Source: Hydractinia symbiolongicarpus (taxonomy: Eukaryota > Cnidaria > Hydrozoa > Anthoathecata > Hydractiniidae). Taken from it: a DNA stretch of 64,000 nt. The notes beneath the pieces were generated by a model. That model was not told the origin of the DNA and ran no database searches. It saw nothing but the letters and a program-made list of their open reading frames with translations. Below, in pieces: positions 38,001 through 51,808 of this stretch; the first letter of the stretch is position 1; the number at the start of each line of letters is the position of its first letter. The translations under genes and the position numbers were made by a program. Location: positions 25,114,501-25,178,500 of the forward strand of contig NC_079879.1 of assembly GCF_029227915.1 (NCBI RefSeq), written 5' to 3'.

Positions 38001-41000
38001 GAGGTTTTTCTGTCTTGTCAAGATCACACCCTCTGGTTGCAAACAAACTTGTCCAAATCTGTTCATTTCGATATTGGATGCTTGAGAGAAGTAATTGCTA
38101 AGCTCTTTAAAAGTCATATTTGTTTTGTTTTTAGCAGATGATTGAGACGTTTGTTTTTCTGTTTGCAACAACAAAAGAATTTTTTTAAAGTAACCAGTAA
38201 AATATAGATTTTATTTCTCTCTATTTTAGCAATAGTTTTAATAAACAGTATAGAAAGAAAGCTTTTTATACCATCATCCTCTATTTAAAACGTATTTTAG
38301 GTTGATGTAATTTTCCTTGCATTAAATCACAGTGCCAATCCTAATTTATTCCGATTGTAATAGTGATTTCATTGCCTTGAAAAATTTGAATGTATGTGTG
38401 TGTGTGTTTATACATTTAGAGAAATGTTCAACGGGATAGCGGTTTATGATGAAGAAGGAAACGAAATTGGCTTCTCAAAGAAGGCTGCGTATAAAAGTAT
38501 CGCGCAAGTGTGTGCATCTCGAATAACAATGGCTGCTCCTGGCATGTGTAAGTTATTTATTTCACATCTAAAAAACAAAACATCAAACAGGTTATTAGAT
38601 TAGAAGAATTTGTAAGTGTCTACAACGAGCTGGATTTAAGAGAAACACGCCTTTTTTATTAAAGCATCAGAGAAATATCCAGACATGGAATATAAGAAAA
38701 ATTAGAGATAGCTTCTTATGAGTGTGTCATACTGAAATCTTTCTACACACCAATGATTGTGAAGTGTACAAGATTTCTTTTATTTCAAGATTTTAATAGG
38801 TGATATAACATTGGGTGCTCTAAATTCCTTCAGTAAGGAATTTTGGTTTGATAAATTTTCTCACAAAATGCATCACTAAAGATCATGTTTTGATGTCAGG
38901 AAATCTTATTGGAGTTTAACAAGAAATTTTAGTTCGTGCTTTTAAAAATAAAGCCTGTTTTGGGCAGGCAATACTTCAGAGAAACAGTTTTCAACAGAAA
39001 GAAAATATGACCTATACAATACCCGCCATTTTGTTTATGAGGCAAAGATGGTAGCTGCGTGTAGCGACAAGCGGATTTAGAACGGATAACGACCAGTTTT
39101 GTAAATTTTTTGTTACTTCAGCTTTTACACAACTAGCCATCAGTTCGATATGATTATGTAGAGACGCGACACCAATTATTAATGTTTAATGCAGGGGTGG
39201 GTCTTTAGAGGGGACACGGCGAGCTCCGTTTGTAAGATTGGTTTGTTAGACTGGTTTGGTAAGTAAGATGAAACTTATCTCACAGTCGTGTGTCACGCTG
39301 GTTAAAAAGTGCTGATGTTTAGGTGTTGATCAGGTGCTATAAAAATTAATTGCACTTGTCCTGTCCTGTTAAGAACTTACTCCATTAAATCGAGCTAGTT
39401 TATTTAAGGTGAGCTGAGATGCATTGTTTCTTGGTGGTTGAGCCATAGGTAAAGCGGGCCAGCTCGTATCCATATAGGGACATTCTACGTTAAAAGGGTT
39501 GGTCGAGTGGTTAACTTTTACTGAGCTGCAATTTTTCGCGACAACTGTGCTATGCACTGAGAACATTTTGTACGTCACTTCTATGAAGCTTTTAACAACT
39601 TGTAAAATTTGTAGCAGCTACAATCTGTTAATGATTTGTGTACCTTTTGTCATTAGTGATTGTTCCTATCATAATGGAAAAAATTGAAAAATTTCGCTGG
39701 ATGCAAGTAAGTTTTTTGTCTTTTTATTCTTTGACAGGTGCGTTTTGTTTAAAAGTACGCACTTCACTATGCGTAAAGTGCGTACTTTTAATAAGTGCGT
39801 ACTAATTGGAGTGAGTTTTGTTAATGAAATGTAAATCTTTGCTGTGTTTGGTACCATTTGATACACAGTCTATCTGTTATTTAAAAGGATAGCTTTTATG
39901 CTCGATATATTTGTTAGTGCACAATTCGGCGTTTCATATGAATTAAAAAATGTTATTTATTATCGTTAAGATGGTAAAGTAAAATCAATAGTTTAATTTT
40001 GAGTCATTAATTTGTGGTTTTCCATGTTTTAGCTACACCTCTCTTTTCAAACAGATTTTATCTATGTCATCATCTTTTTTATTTCCAAAACATTCAGATA
40101 AAATTTGTGGCCTGTCAATAAACAAGGGTGGCCACACCTAAAGCCTCCTAAAAACATAAATATTAGACTACTCCTCCTAAAATCTCTTTTATTCTGATAT
40201 TTTAAAACAAGTTTTGCCAGTATGTATGTTAGAATAGGCTTATTTATCATTACATGTTCATTTTCTCCTGAAAAATGTTTTTTATATCTTTACTTGTATC
40301 TAAATTCCGACCCCAAAGCCTCTAAATCTGTGGTAAGCCTGAATAAAAAAAAAAGGGTTTTGCTTCGGATTAAATGTATTTGACGTTTTCTGTTAAGTGT
40401 AGGATCAAAGAATGTATTCAATCATATAAATTGTATTGTGGTGATTTTATAAATAATTTATTTTATCTTTTGACTATCAAATGCCTCAATACCTTAATTA
40501 CTGTTGACGTCAAATGAACCATGACAATTAATGCAGGCTTATTAATTCTCTCAGTAATATCATTTTTCTTTCCGTCTTTTAAAGAGTATTAAAAGTCACG
40601 TAGCATCACATTTAACGAGGGCCTTTATTTTACTACAGGACGGTAATGTTTCCGCTGTGAAATTTGTTTAAAATGACCTCGTAGTTGTGGACGTCCGGTG
40701 TTTGTATTTATTGTGGTTGGGAATGATTTTGCGTTGATTGAGCAGGATAATTAAATAGAGTTTAAATGACGAAGTGTGAGCTTTGTTTTCTTTTCCTGTC
40801 CCACGTTGTGTATCCTTTTTTTAAAAATCGAGCCTGTTTGTTTTTGTTTTATTTTACCCTTTTCATGTTCTTTGACTTGACAACATTTTGGTGCACACGT
40901 AACATGAGCAACATTTTCTTAGCTAACTCGGGGGAGAGCTACAAACTTTTTAGCCTTCAATTTGTTAGATGACTTCTTAATTTCAACTTTATAACTTGCA

Positions 41001-44000
41001 TTCTTACTCATGGCGTTTATTTCAACCCGGTTATCTTTTTTTATAATTAAACAATTTCGTCTTTATTCGTCAGCTTGGCAGCCTTTACTTCCGTGACCAA
41101 TTTTCGTCGTCAAATGTGCAGTTGAAAGCAATTTATCGTTTCTGTGGTCAGTGTAACGTTTGCAGGTTTCTGTCTTACTGTCGTCAAACGTAACGGCAAT
41201 GCGCTTCCGATGACGTCTTGTCGGAAATTAAAGGTAATGTGTTGTCAGGTGTGTTTGTTTTATTTGGTCGTTACTGAGACGAGGAAATGTTGTCAGATAT
41301 GCGAACTTTAGCACGCTAGACGGGTTCTGGGAAATTGAAGGCGACATTGTCGGTATAATTCACTTCATAGTACACCTCTAAAAAACACCTTTTAATATTT
41401 TTTTAACTAGAAAATTGATAACAATTTCATCAAAAAAAATAAGACGTTTTAAAACATTCTAGAAAATTACGGTGATGTTAGAGTTCATTGGGAACCCTCT
41501 TCATACGTGCATTAAATAAATTAGGACCAAAAACCCCTGGGTTCATTTTTCCGTGAATTTGTAGAAAAAGTTACGAATTCTTAATGGCCAACTGCATGGG
41601 GACCTGAATTTAATTCTAATTTAGTCTGAATTTTATTTTAAATTATTAAAAATATTCCGACGGATTCAAGAGACGGAAGGTGATTAAAGTGACTTCAAAG
41701 CGACTGGGATTGCGCGAGGCATCTACAATTTTAAAAAAATTGTAATTTAACAGGCCTCTACCAGTCAATGATGTATTGATAATGAAAAAGAGACTTGTTC
41801 TTTAGTCCAAATAATGTTTTTTTATTTCTCCCGATTTCAGTTTTGTGTTTGTCCGTACACTGTCCGAATGGACTTTCACTCATTGTGTCATTTTATGCAT
41901 TTTTTTTTTCTGCTGAATTTTTACAAGCCAATAAAAGTTTTACATTTCGAATCCAATTTGCTTTATAAAATCGTCACACATAAATTATGTGTAGTTAGGA
42001 ATGTGTTTTAAATCCGATCGGTCAATAAAGATGAGAAAGATTTTCAAAGTTTTTTTCTTACACGTAATATACGGTTTACTTCCTTCGGACTAACAGTTGT
42101 ATCATTCTCGTAATTTTAGCGTATTAAACCATTGCACGGTCCAATTCAAGTGCTACTCTGCGGTTTCAGGTAAGGAAATTATCATATTTTATACTTATGA
42201 ACTATTTTTTAATAAACTTTTTTAATTGCTTGTCCATTTTCAATAAAAGAGAAGACACTAACATTGACATATGGGTTTTTTAATCCATTTTTCGACCTGA
42301 TATTACAGATTTATATGCTTCTTCCATAGTTTAACATTTATGGTTCCAGCCGCATGTTCAATATTTCCCCAAAAATGGTAAGCATTCTCTGTTTTGATTT
42401 TAACCCCTGTTTTGTGGTTTTTATATCAATGCATCAAGATTCCACAATTTTATTGTTTTTATGTATAATCGCTCGTCATAAATGTTATCACTGAACTAAG
42501 ACCTGCGGCGCCTGTGCTGGATGTTTTTTTAATTTTTGCAATCATTTGATTTAACCTTCAGAAATTGTTTTAAAAACAAAAACAGTGTCTGTTCTAATGG
42601 TAGTTTTAAACTTTTAAAAGAAATCCACCAACAATGAGAAAATCAGGAGGTACGTACTACAGAATAACAAAACGAACGGGTAGACAAAACCAAAGAAAAA
42701 AAAACTTTTAGCAATCTAAAATAATTTTGGACAGAACCATGAATGTTAATTTTAGGAACTTGACGAGCTCAAGGTATAGGGTCATGACCTAAAATCTGTG
42801 AGGTTAGAACAAACCTACTGGCGACGTCTTTGCATATTTTTATGTTAATCTATTCAAGTCTATTTTATTTATCTATTAAAACATTATCTATTTTCTTTTT
42901 TACACAAAACATAAATAAAATAGTTAATTAAATTTATTTAAATTCGGATAAGTTCCCTAACATATATTAGGAAGGCATTTATAACAAGGGACATGTTGGC
43001 CAATTGCATCTTGACATTTAAATAATTAATCTTATATTTTTTGCTCATGAGATTCTCATAAGTAAGCAACTTCATTGTCATAGATGCTCTTGTACATATC
43101 AAGATGAAGTTTGAATGCATATTCTTTGAGAAATACTAATTATCCCTGATAATGTATCTCAGTATTGGCTGCATGCCATATTATCAGAGTGGCTGCTACT
43201 CTGGAAACTGCTTGAAATGGTAAATACTCAGAAAAAACTTCTAACAAGTTGCAAAAAACTGGAAACTGCTGAAAAATAATTTTCTCGATTTTTTTCTAAA
43301 TAACACGTTAAGGCTATGCTAAAAATTAAGAACACATTAAAGACGTACTGAACCAAAATTCCTTTATAGATTATGAACAAAATATTTGTTCATACACATG
43401 TTTTTGTGCAATAAAATAAGTTTAATACCATCTTTCGCTTTTAATCCTCTACATACCTTCATTGTCGCTTGTAAATCTGACTATTTTCTAATTTTGACAA
43501 GAACGCAAATAAGACCTTTCTGGCTAAAAAAAGCAAATTTTGTGTTTTTGAACGTTTCAATATTTGGAATGTTGTAAGTTGTGTAAAAATTTAAAATTAT
43601 TAAATCGAATTTCTTTTTTTTCCAGGGTAGCACTCGTACTTAGCTACCACCCTTAATTCTAGACAAGAATCTGAGCCTCGTCATGCTTACAAAAATTTTA
43701 TCCTACATTTTTGGTAATAGTAATTGTAGGTAGTAATCGAGGCAGTGTTGAAGAATGCTGATTCACGATTCTTACTTATCTAAATGTTGACGTTGCTAAG
43801 CGACTTAATTAATGGTTCTCGTTAAATTGAAGCTATGCTATTCTTAAACCAATTGCGTCATATGTCAAATGTAGACCGAAATAGAAGTCGAAATTTTTAA
43901 AAAGTTGTCCTCCCTGTATTTTTTAAGGCTTATGTTCTATTTTGCTTTCAGTATCAAGTCTCCTACTTGCATAGTAGGTAACCCACAAGTAAGAACAGAC

Positions 44001-44158
44001 ATAAGTATTTTAAAAGAAAGTTAAATAAGTATTTAATATATTTTTTTGTTATGTTTAGTTCTTTAAGCGTCGATTCGCTGGAAGCAGAATTGCAAGACCG
44101 TGTATATACAAGTTACGGTAGCCGAATAAATAAAGTCTATTTTAACAAAGGCCTTTAG
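35004..44158 (+). CDS. SFXN2: Sideroflexin, SFXN2-like
   Basis: Mitochondrial inner-membrane carrier family; in human, SFXN1/3 carry serine, and SFXN2 is linked to iron and haem handling. Ten exons in phase: 35004-35176, 35987-36157, 36854-36952, 37693-37768, 37859-37944, 38420-38547, 39657-39706, 42120-42169, 42330-42377 and 44059-44158, giving 326 residues (human about 322). Diagnostic blocks: [100 protein letters not shown] and the terminal [26 protein letters not shown] and FMVPAAC favour SFXN2 over SFXN1/3. An upstream in-frame acceptor (exon from 42309) would add seven residues. The last exon keeps SLEAELQ. Confidence 0.96.
36362..36608. repeat. SFXN2 5'-flank segment, copy 2 (intron 2)
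   Basis: Near-identical to 34742-34983, in the same orientation, including CTGAAAGGCTTAGGAACTTT and TTTCAGCTTAATAAA. It sits in SFXN2 intron 2, about 250 bp before exon 3. Confidence 0.9.
37165..37445. repeat. CCCTGAAAA / CCCTAAA-rich repeat
   Basis: Repeated AAAACCCTGAAAACCCTAAA words, degenerating over 280 bp, in SFXN2 intron 3. Too irregular for a telomere array; the ends (GGGTGCC...GACACC) suggest an old MITE. Confidence 0.45.
39749..39791. repeat. Perfect 16-bp hairpin in SFXN2 intron
   Basis: TTAAAAGTACGCACTT at 39749-39764 is exactly inverted at 39776-39791 with an 11-nt loop. GTGCGT and AAGTGCGTACT words flank it, which suggests a small mobile repeat. Confidence 0.75.
40125..40345. 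repeat. Relative of the CTCCTAAAA repeat
   Basis: GGGTGGCCACACCTAAAGCC and TCCTCCTAAAATCTC match the left half of the element at 25515-25899. Located in SFXN2 intron 7; right end not defined. Confidence 0.4.
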
Positions 44159-47100
44159 CGATATGCAATTTTTAACATGTTCGTCTTGGCGAATTATTTT
44201 TTAAATAGTTTTTTAATTATTATACATTCGATTTTATATCCTTACAATATCGTTACGGTACTTCAAAATAATTAATAATGCAGTCGTTTTTAAATGACTT
44301 ATTGATGCAGCAAATAATTTGTATTTTTCAAAAAAAAATTGAGCATTTGCCTAATACTAGAATTTAGAATTATTTGACTTGTTTGTTGGTTTGAATTATG
44401 ACTTTCAATACTGATGCGTCCGCGGAAAACTTTATCGGATTTGAAATTTAAAGGGAACAAATATTGCCTTTCAATTTCAGTCCCAGTTTAGTCTCAAGTT
44501 TTTAAATTTAAATGGGAGGTAAAAATGATGAAATTAAGATAGGTGATTTTTCACCTTTTTTTTAAGATTTCTACTTTGTCAGGAATGTCAGAAATTTGAT
44601 AAAATATTGTTTGAATATCATGAAAATGTTAGGAATTTAGGTTTAAGTGGTCAACTATTTGCTTCTTTCAAAATATTAGCAAGGGTTAAATTTCAGTCAC
44701 CGCTAATTCGTGAAATCAGGGCCGGCGAATCGGAATTGAAAGTGGGGGGGGGGGGGGGGGCAATATATGTAGTATCTAACCATGGTTAGCCCGACGGGCC
44801 AAAAAATATTTTGAATTTAGGCCTCTGAAATAGCCTTAAATGTGCCCCAATTTTCGAAAGTTTTTATTGGATACTTATCAAAAAAAACTCTTAATTCATG
44901 CAAAACTTACACTTAATTTCTGTTTTAGGTACCTTGTTTTTTTAAAAAAAATGCAACCATTTAAAATCATAAAGTACATTTTATGCAGATGAAAAGTGTT
45001 AACAGAATCGTACAAATAAATTTGTAGCAAAACAATACAATAATTAAAACCTCAAAGATTTTTCGTTAATCCGCTAAAAATTTCACAGGGGATTGCTGTC
45101 GTACATTCCCGCATCTCTATCCGCGATATTACTATGATAGGTGCGATCATAATGGCGTTCTTGATTGTAAAACTCCCGTTTTTTAAATTGGCTCGATTAA
45201 ACAGGGGATTATTTCCCAGAAATGATTTTGAGAGTTTGGAAGAGATTAAAAGGAGAGGAAGGGGGTATAAATTGGCGAGATTTACGACCTATTCAAAAGA
45301 AAGACGATATTTCGATCGTTGTTGAACATTTGCAGAGGTACTTTCCATTTTACCAAAATGTTTTCAAACTTTGTTAAATGTTTTTTTTGGACGAGAGAAA
45401 TTTTATATGTCACTCAAACCATGATAGGATTCTACGCGACAGTGTGTAAAGTACCTTGTTAGTGTGTTAATGAATTGTGTCTAGTTAAACTGTGAAACAT
45501 TCGCTGAAAATGCGGCGTCGAGACAACAGAAAAGCATAGCTGCAAAAATCGACAGATACAAATAACTCTTAAGTAGATTTGCGCGGTTAAATAGAGCTTT
45601 TGGCGGTGGTATTGTGGGGAACCGAAATAGGTTAAAAATAATAAAGAACTTTCATAAGGAGTGGAAATACAGTTAATTTCATGATGAAATCGTTAACACG
45701 TGACGACAACTTCCAGAGGTGACAAAATTTAGGCCGATGAATATATATTTAAATATAAAACTCAATATCAGTTCAAACACAGTTCGTATACATAATGTGC
45801 GAAAAAGTCGTTAACCTAAGCGTGCGAAAAAAATTAAGCACGCCTTAAAACCGAGACCGGAGATGTTAATGGCTTGCTAAGTAAGACATTTACTTAAGAG
45901 CCTAATGCTAAGAATTTTTGTTTCCATTTAAAAACTTAAAAGATGCGTTGTTGTGGTTACAATAATATTTTTTTTAGAATAAGAAAAAAAACAAATTTTT
46001 AAAATTTAAGTGGTAAATTTTAAATCTATGAACAGGAAAAACAAAGAATTATATTCCGCAAACTAGCATTAAGCCTCCTAGGTTAACCACGGAAAAGATG
46101 AAAATAAATTCCAGGACTTATAAAAGACTTTCGGCCTGTATTTGTGGATATCGCCTTAGGACGCCATTTTGAATAAATGGACCACGATTCTTTAGTTTAT
46201 ATATACTATCTTACACGCTGTTGAATATTTTACTCAAAACACGCGACAGAGCATGCATGTCATGGTCTTCTGAGGTTATTTAAAGCATCACGAGGTTGTG
46301 GTCTTCATATTTTTCTGTCGGTTATAAATCAACATAACGGGATGACTAAACGACTTAATTACATCACATTCATGACAGAAGACAAATGTTTGTCTATTTA
46401 TATAAAAGCATCTCAAGAGAAGTATGGAATGTTTTGTTTATCCATTACATACAAATTTTTTTACTCAAATTGCATTGCTTGTTTGGTATTTTTAGGGGAT
46501 AAAACATAAATTTGTCTACGTCATCAAAACATAGGCCATTTAAAAACACTTTAAAAAACAGAAAAAACATCCCGTTATTGTTAATTCTAATGACTTCGCA
46601 GAAATCCTTATTCGCTGCGATTACAATACATTAGTTTCGTTAAAAGTTTTTTACAGCCAAGCAATCATACAAATTTAACGCAAAGAAAACTCGTACTACA
46701 ACAAAAAGAATCGTTCAAAACACATGAAAACCACGCCGCAAGTAAAACACACTTTCACAAACTCACCAAGTTTCGTTTTTTTTGTTTAAATATTTTTTTA
46801 AACAAACAAAAACACGTTTAACTTTAGGATTGTTATCGACAACGTTTTGCATCGCTTTTCTTATTTATCCAGCTTAAGATATGTAAACACACATAATTCG
46901 AAACTATTTTTATTAAAAAATGTTTACTCTCCAAAAAACTGTTTAAAGATGGCGTCTTTGGAGCCAAGAAATAAATTTTATGTTCAAATAAAGAAATCAA
47001 AAGAATAATAACACCTTGTTTCCAGTTCTTTTTGTCCTCTGGAGAACTAGAATATACCTTGGATGTTGGGGGTTATATGTAAGAACAAAAAATACAACTA

Positions 47101-48055
47101 CTTTTTTACGTTTTTCAAATTTTTTCTATTTAGTTCCTAGTGTGAGTTGGCCAGCAAAACACACATGGATGTGTCCTTTTTTTGATATTTTTTTACAACA
47201 TTTCGTAAAACTAGTTAAGCTTGTTGGAATACTTTTTTATGAATCACAACACGTTGGTACGTGGAGATGCAAGTTATTCTTCTGCTTTATTCGTTTCATC
47301 ATAAAAAAGTATACCAGTGGTTGATCGATGCAGACAATCAAATTAGCATCCGTTTAAAGAATATTACAATCATTATAGTGTTCGTCAGAGGGAGAGCCCA
47401 CTTCAAGCAGATTTCGGCCTATGTTCTCCCTTATCTGCTCTCGTGGGTTAAGGCCTGTAGCATATAAAATATATCGAATATACTACAACACTGATATATA
47501 ACATACAATAAACTTCATAAATATGATTGTGGAGGAGTATTTTGTGAAACATGATGTGGTGTGGTATGGGTGATGACAATGTTGTATATATTTTTTCTTG
47601 TATATTGGTTGGTTATAAAAAAAATAATGGAAAAAAATAAATCATAAAAATCAACAACACACGCCTCATGAAAATAAAAATCATGAAAAACAAAATATAA
47701 ACTAAAAGACTAACGAGGCTTTGAAGTTTTATTTTTGTTCGGAGCAACTTTTTTGACAGACTGTGTGATGACTTTTAATTAAAAAGAAATTATATTGAAG
47801 TAAAGTAAAAATATCAATAATAATATTATGTGTAACTAGTGTTCTTTGTATAAAAAAATGTTTTCTGGGACCAGCCCAGTTAAAGTCTTTTGCTTTATAA
47901 CTCATAATTCACAGTATTATATACAAACAAGTCTTCTCAACGCCTGCCAGCAGGCTATATTTTGGTAAAAAGAAAACATACGATGCCCAAGATTCATCAC
48001 CAAATTGAACGAAAAAAGTTGAACTCAATATTTAAACCCCAAAATGAAAATAAAT
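44159..48055. other. Convergent spacer SFXN2 / EGR
   Basis: About 3.9 kb between the stop codons of two convergent genes; no exon could be supported. It contains a 17-base G run (44744-44760). A 102-residue open frame at 47016-47324 shows no family features and has stops in the other frames, so it was left out. Confidence 0.5.
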
Positions 48056-50323
<2,268 letters not shown>

Positions 50324-50500
50324 TCTTCTTCTTTGTATTAAAAATTGTACTGTCCAGCAGTAAGAAAATCGGTATCGTCCAGCGATCCGTTAAAGTTTTG
50401 AACTTGACTTTTTTTTCACGTAACAACGGCCAGCGTTATTTTAAATCTGAATTTTCTCATCTTTGGGAAGGGTTTTAAGAAAAATACACAAAATATTTTC

Positions 50501-50515
50501 CTTTGTTATGCAAAT
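50501..50515 (+). promoter_or_regulatory. SOX-POU composite motif upstream of EGR
   Basis: CTTTGTTATGCAAAT joins a SOX half (CTTTGTT) to a perfect octamer ATGCAAAT with the canonical zero spacing of the vertebrate SOX2-OCT4 element. It is about 180 bp upstream of the EGR ATG. Function is inferred from the motif only. Confidence 0.45.
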
Positions 50516-51738
50516 GAGATCGTATTATACTACAGAACGCGACCAATCAAAAACAACATAAAAGTTTTAAAAAACAATAGCGCTATTGTGGGAACGTCAA
50601 TCAAAATATTTACGAGCGTTTAAGATGTTTTATTAAACATGGCGGCAAAGCTATGAAACAGCAGTAAAGAAGATTTTTTTACATGTAACAGACGTTTTTT
50701 AAATCCACAAAAAAACCATCTCTTTTCTAAAACAATTTTCTGTTAAATACATGTGGATATCTAACAAAATTTTGTAACAAAAAATTGATATTTAGTATTT
50801 AGCAGTACTTTTGACATGAAAAAGACGTGACGATACAAAGAATTTTTATATCTAAAAATAGAAATTATATTTTGGTTGGAAATTGCAAACATCAGCATGG
50901 TTATTTTTAAGACTTGACAGTAACAATTCGAGATTATTTATCAGAATACATTTGTGTAGTGGGGTACACGAAACTAAATGTTTTCAGTTCTATGTGTCAT
51001 TATTTGTTTACGTAGCTTCTAAGACAACCTCCCATTAAGCAAAAAACGAGTGACCCCACGGGAAAATAAAAAGTTGAAAATCTTCACCACAAATTTAAAA
51101 ATGACCACTATTGCACACGGCAATTTTCATTGATTGATTTACTTAATTCATAGGATCTTTTCTAATCATACACTGGTATTAATTACAAGTTTCGAAGCCT
51201 GATCCAGAAGCGTCGATTATTAAAAAAAAACGTGACAAAAATTCCTTCCGCGTGTACCAAGAAGAAAAATTAACCCACCAAAGAAAGAAAAGTTTACTCA
51301 TCAATTAGTCACCAATCTCCAAATTAAGAATTTAATAATATGACTAACAGTAACACAAAAGTATAGTTGCTTATTTTTCTCAAATTTAATATAATATTAA
51401 CAGACACTGGACAGAAGAAATTTTAATAAAAATATTGGGCTGAATCCCTTTCGCTTATATATAAAAATGACGCCTTACATATCAATATAAAAAATAACGT
51501 AAAATTTGTTTGATGAATTAAAACGTGTTTTCGAATGTTATAACTTGGTTTGGACAAAATTTACCAAAACAAACATCCATGTAGATGATCGAAGATTACG
51601 AAATTTATAAACACAGAATGGTAGACGATCGTTAACCCACATACCTCCCTCTCTGCTAAATGATTAAATAGCCCTGTAATTACTTTTTTGAAGTAAAATT
51701 TCGTCATTCTTGCATGTTACAGGAAGCAACACATCTTA

Positions 51739-51746
51739 TGACGTCA
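51739..51746. promoter_or_regulatory. Consensus CRE
   Basis: Palindromic TGACGTCA, the CREB/ATF site, just behind the PGC-1 stop codon and about 1.4 kb upstream of the EGR ATG. EGR genes respond to CREB in vertebrates; activity here is unproven. Confidence 0.3.
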
Positions 51747-51808
51747 TTTATGCCCGGTAACAGTGCAAGTGACGAAACATTCGAGTACAACAACGCAACA
51801 TTTGATAG

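Larger units (their letters stand above)
50324..51808. other. EGR upstream region / PGC-1 3' flank
   Basis: 1.5 kb between two same-strand genes: the likely EGR promoter plus the PGC-1 3' UTR. It carries CTTTGTTATGCAAAT (50501-50515), CCAAT (50543-50547) and a full CRE (51739-51746). No exon seen. Confidence 0.5.

Noticed and set aside
47016-47324. 102-codon Phe/Trp-rich open frame
   Set aside because: No splice context beyond an AG upstream, no recognisable motif, and it lies in a convergent spacer.
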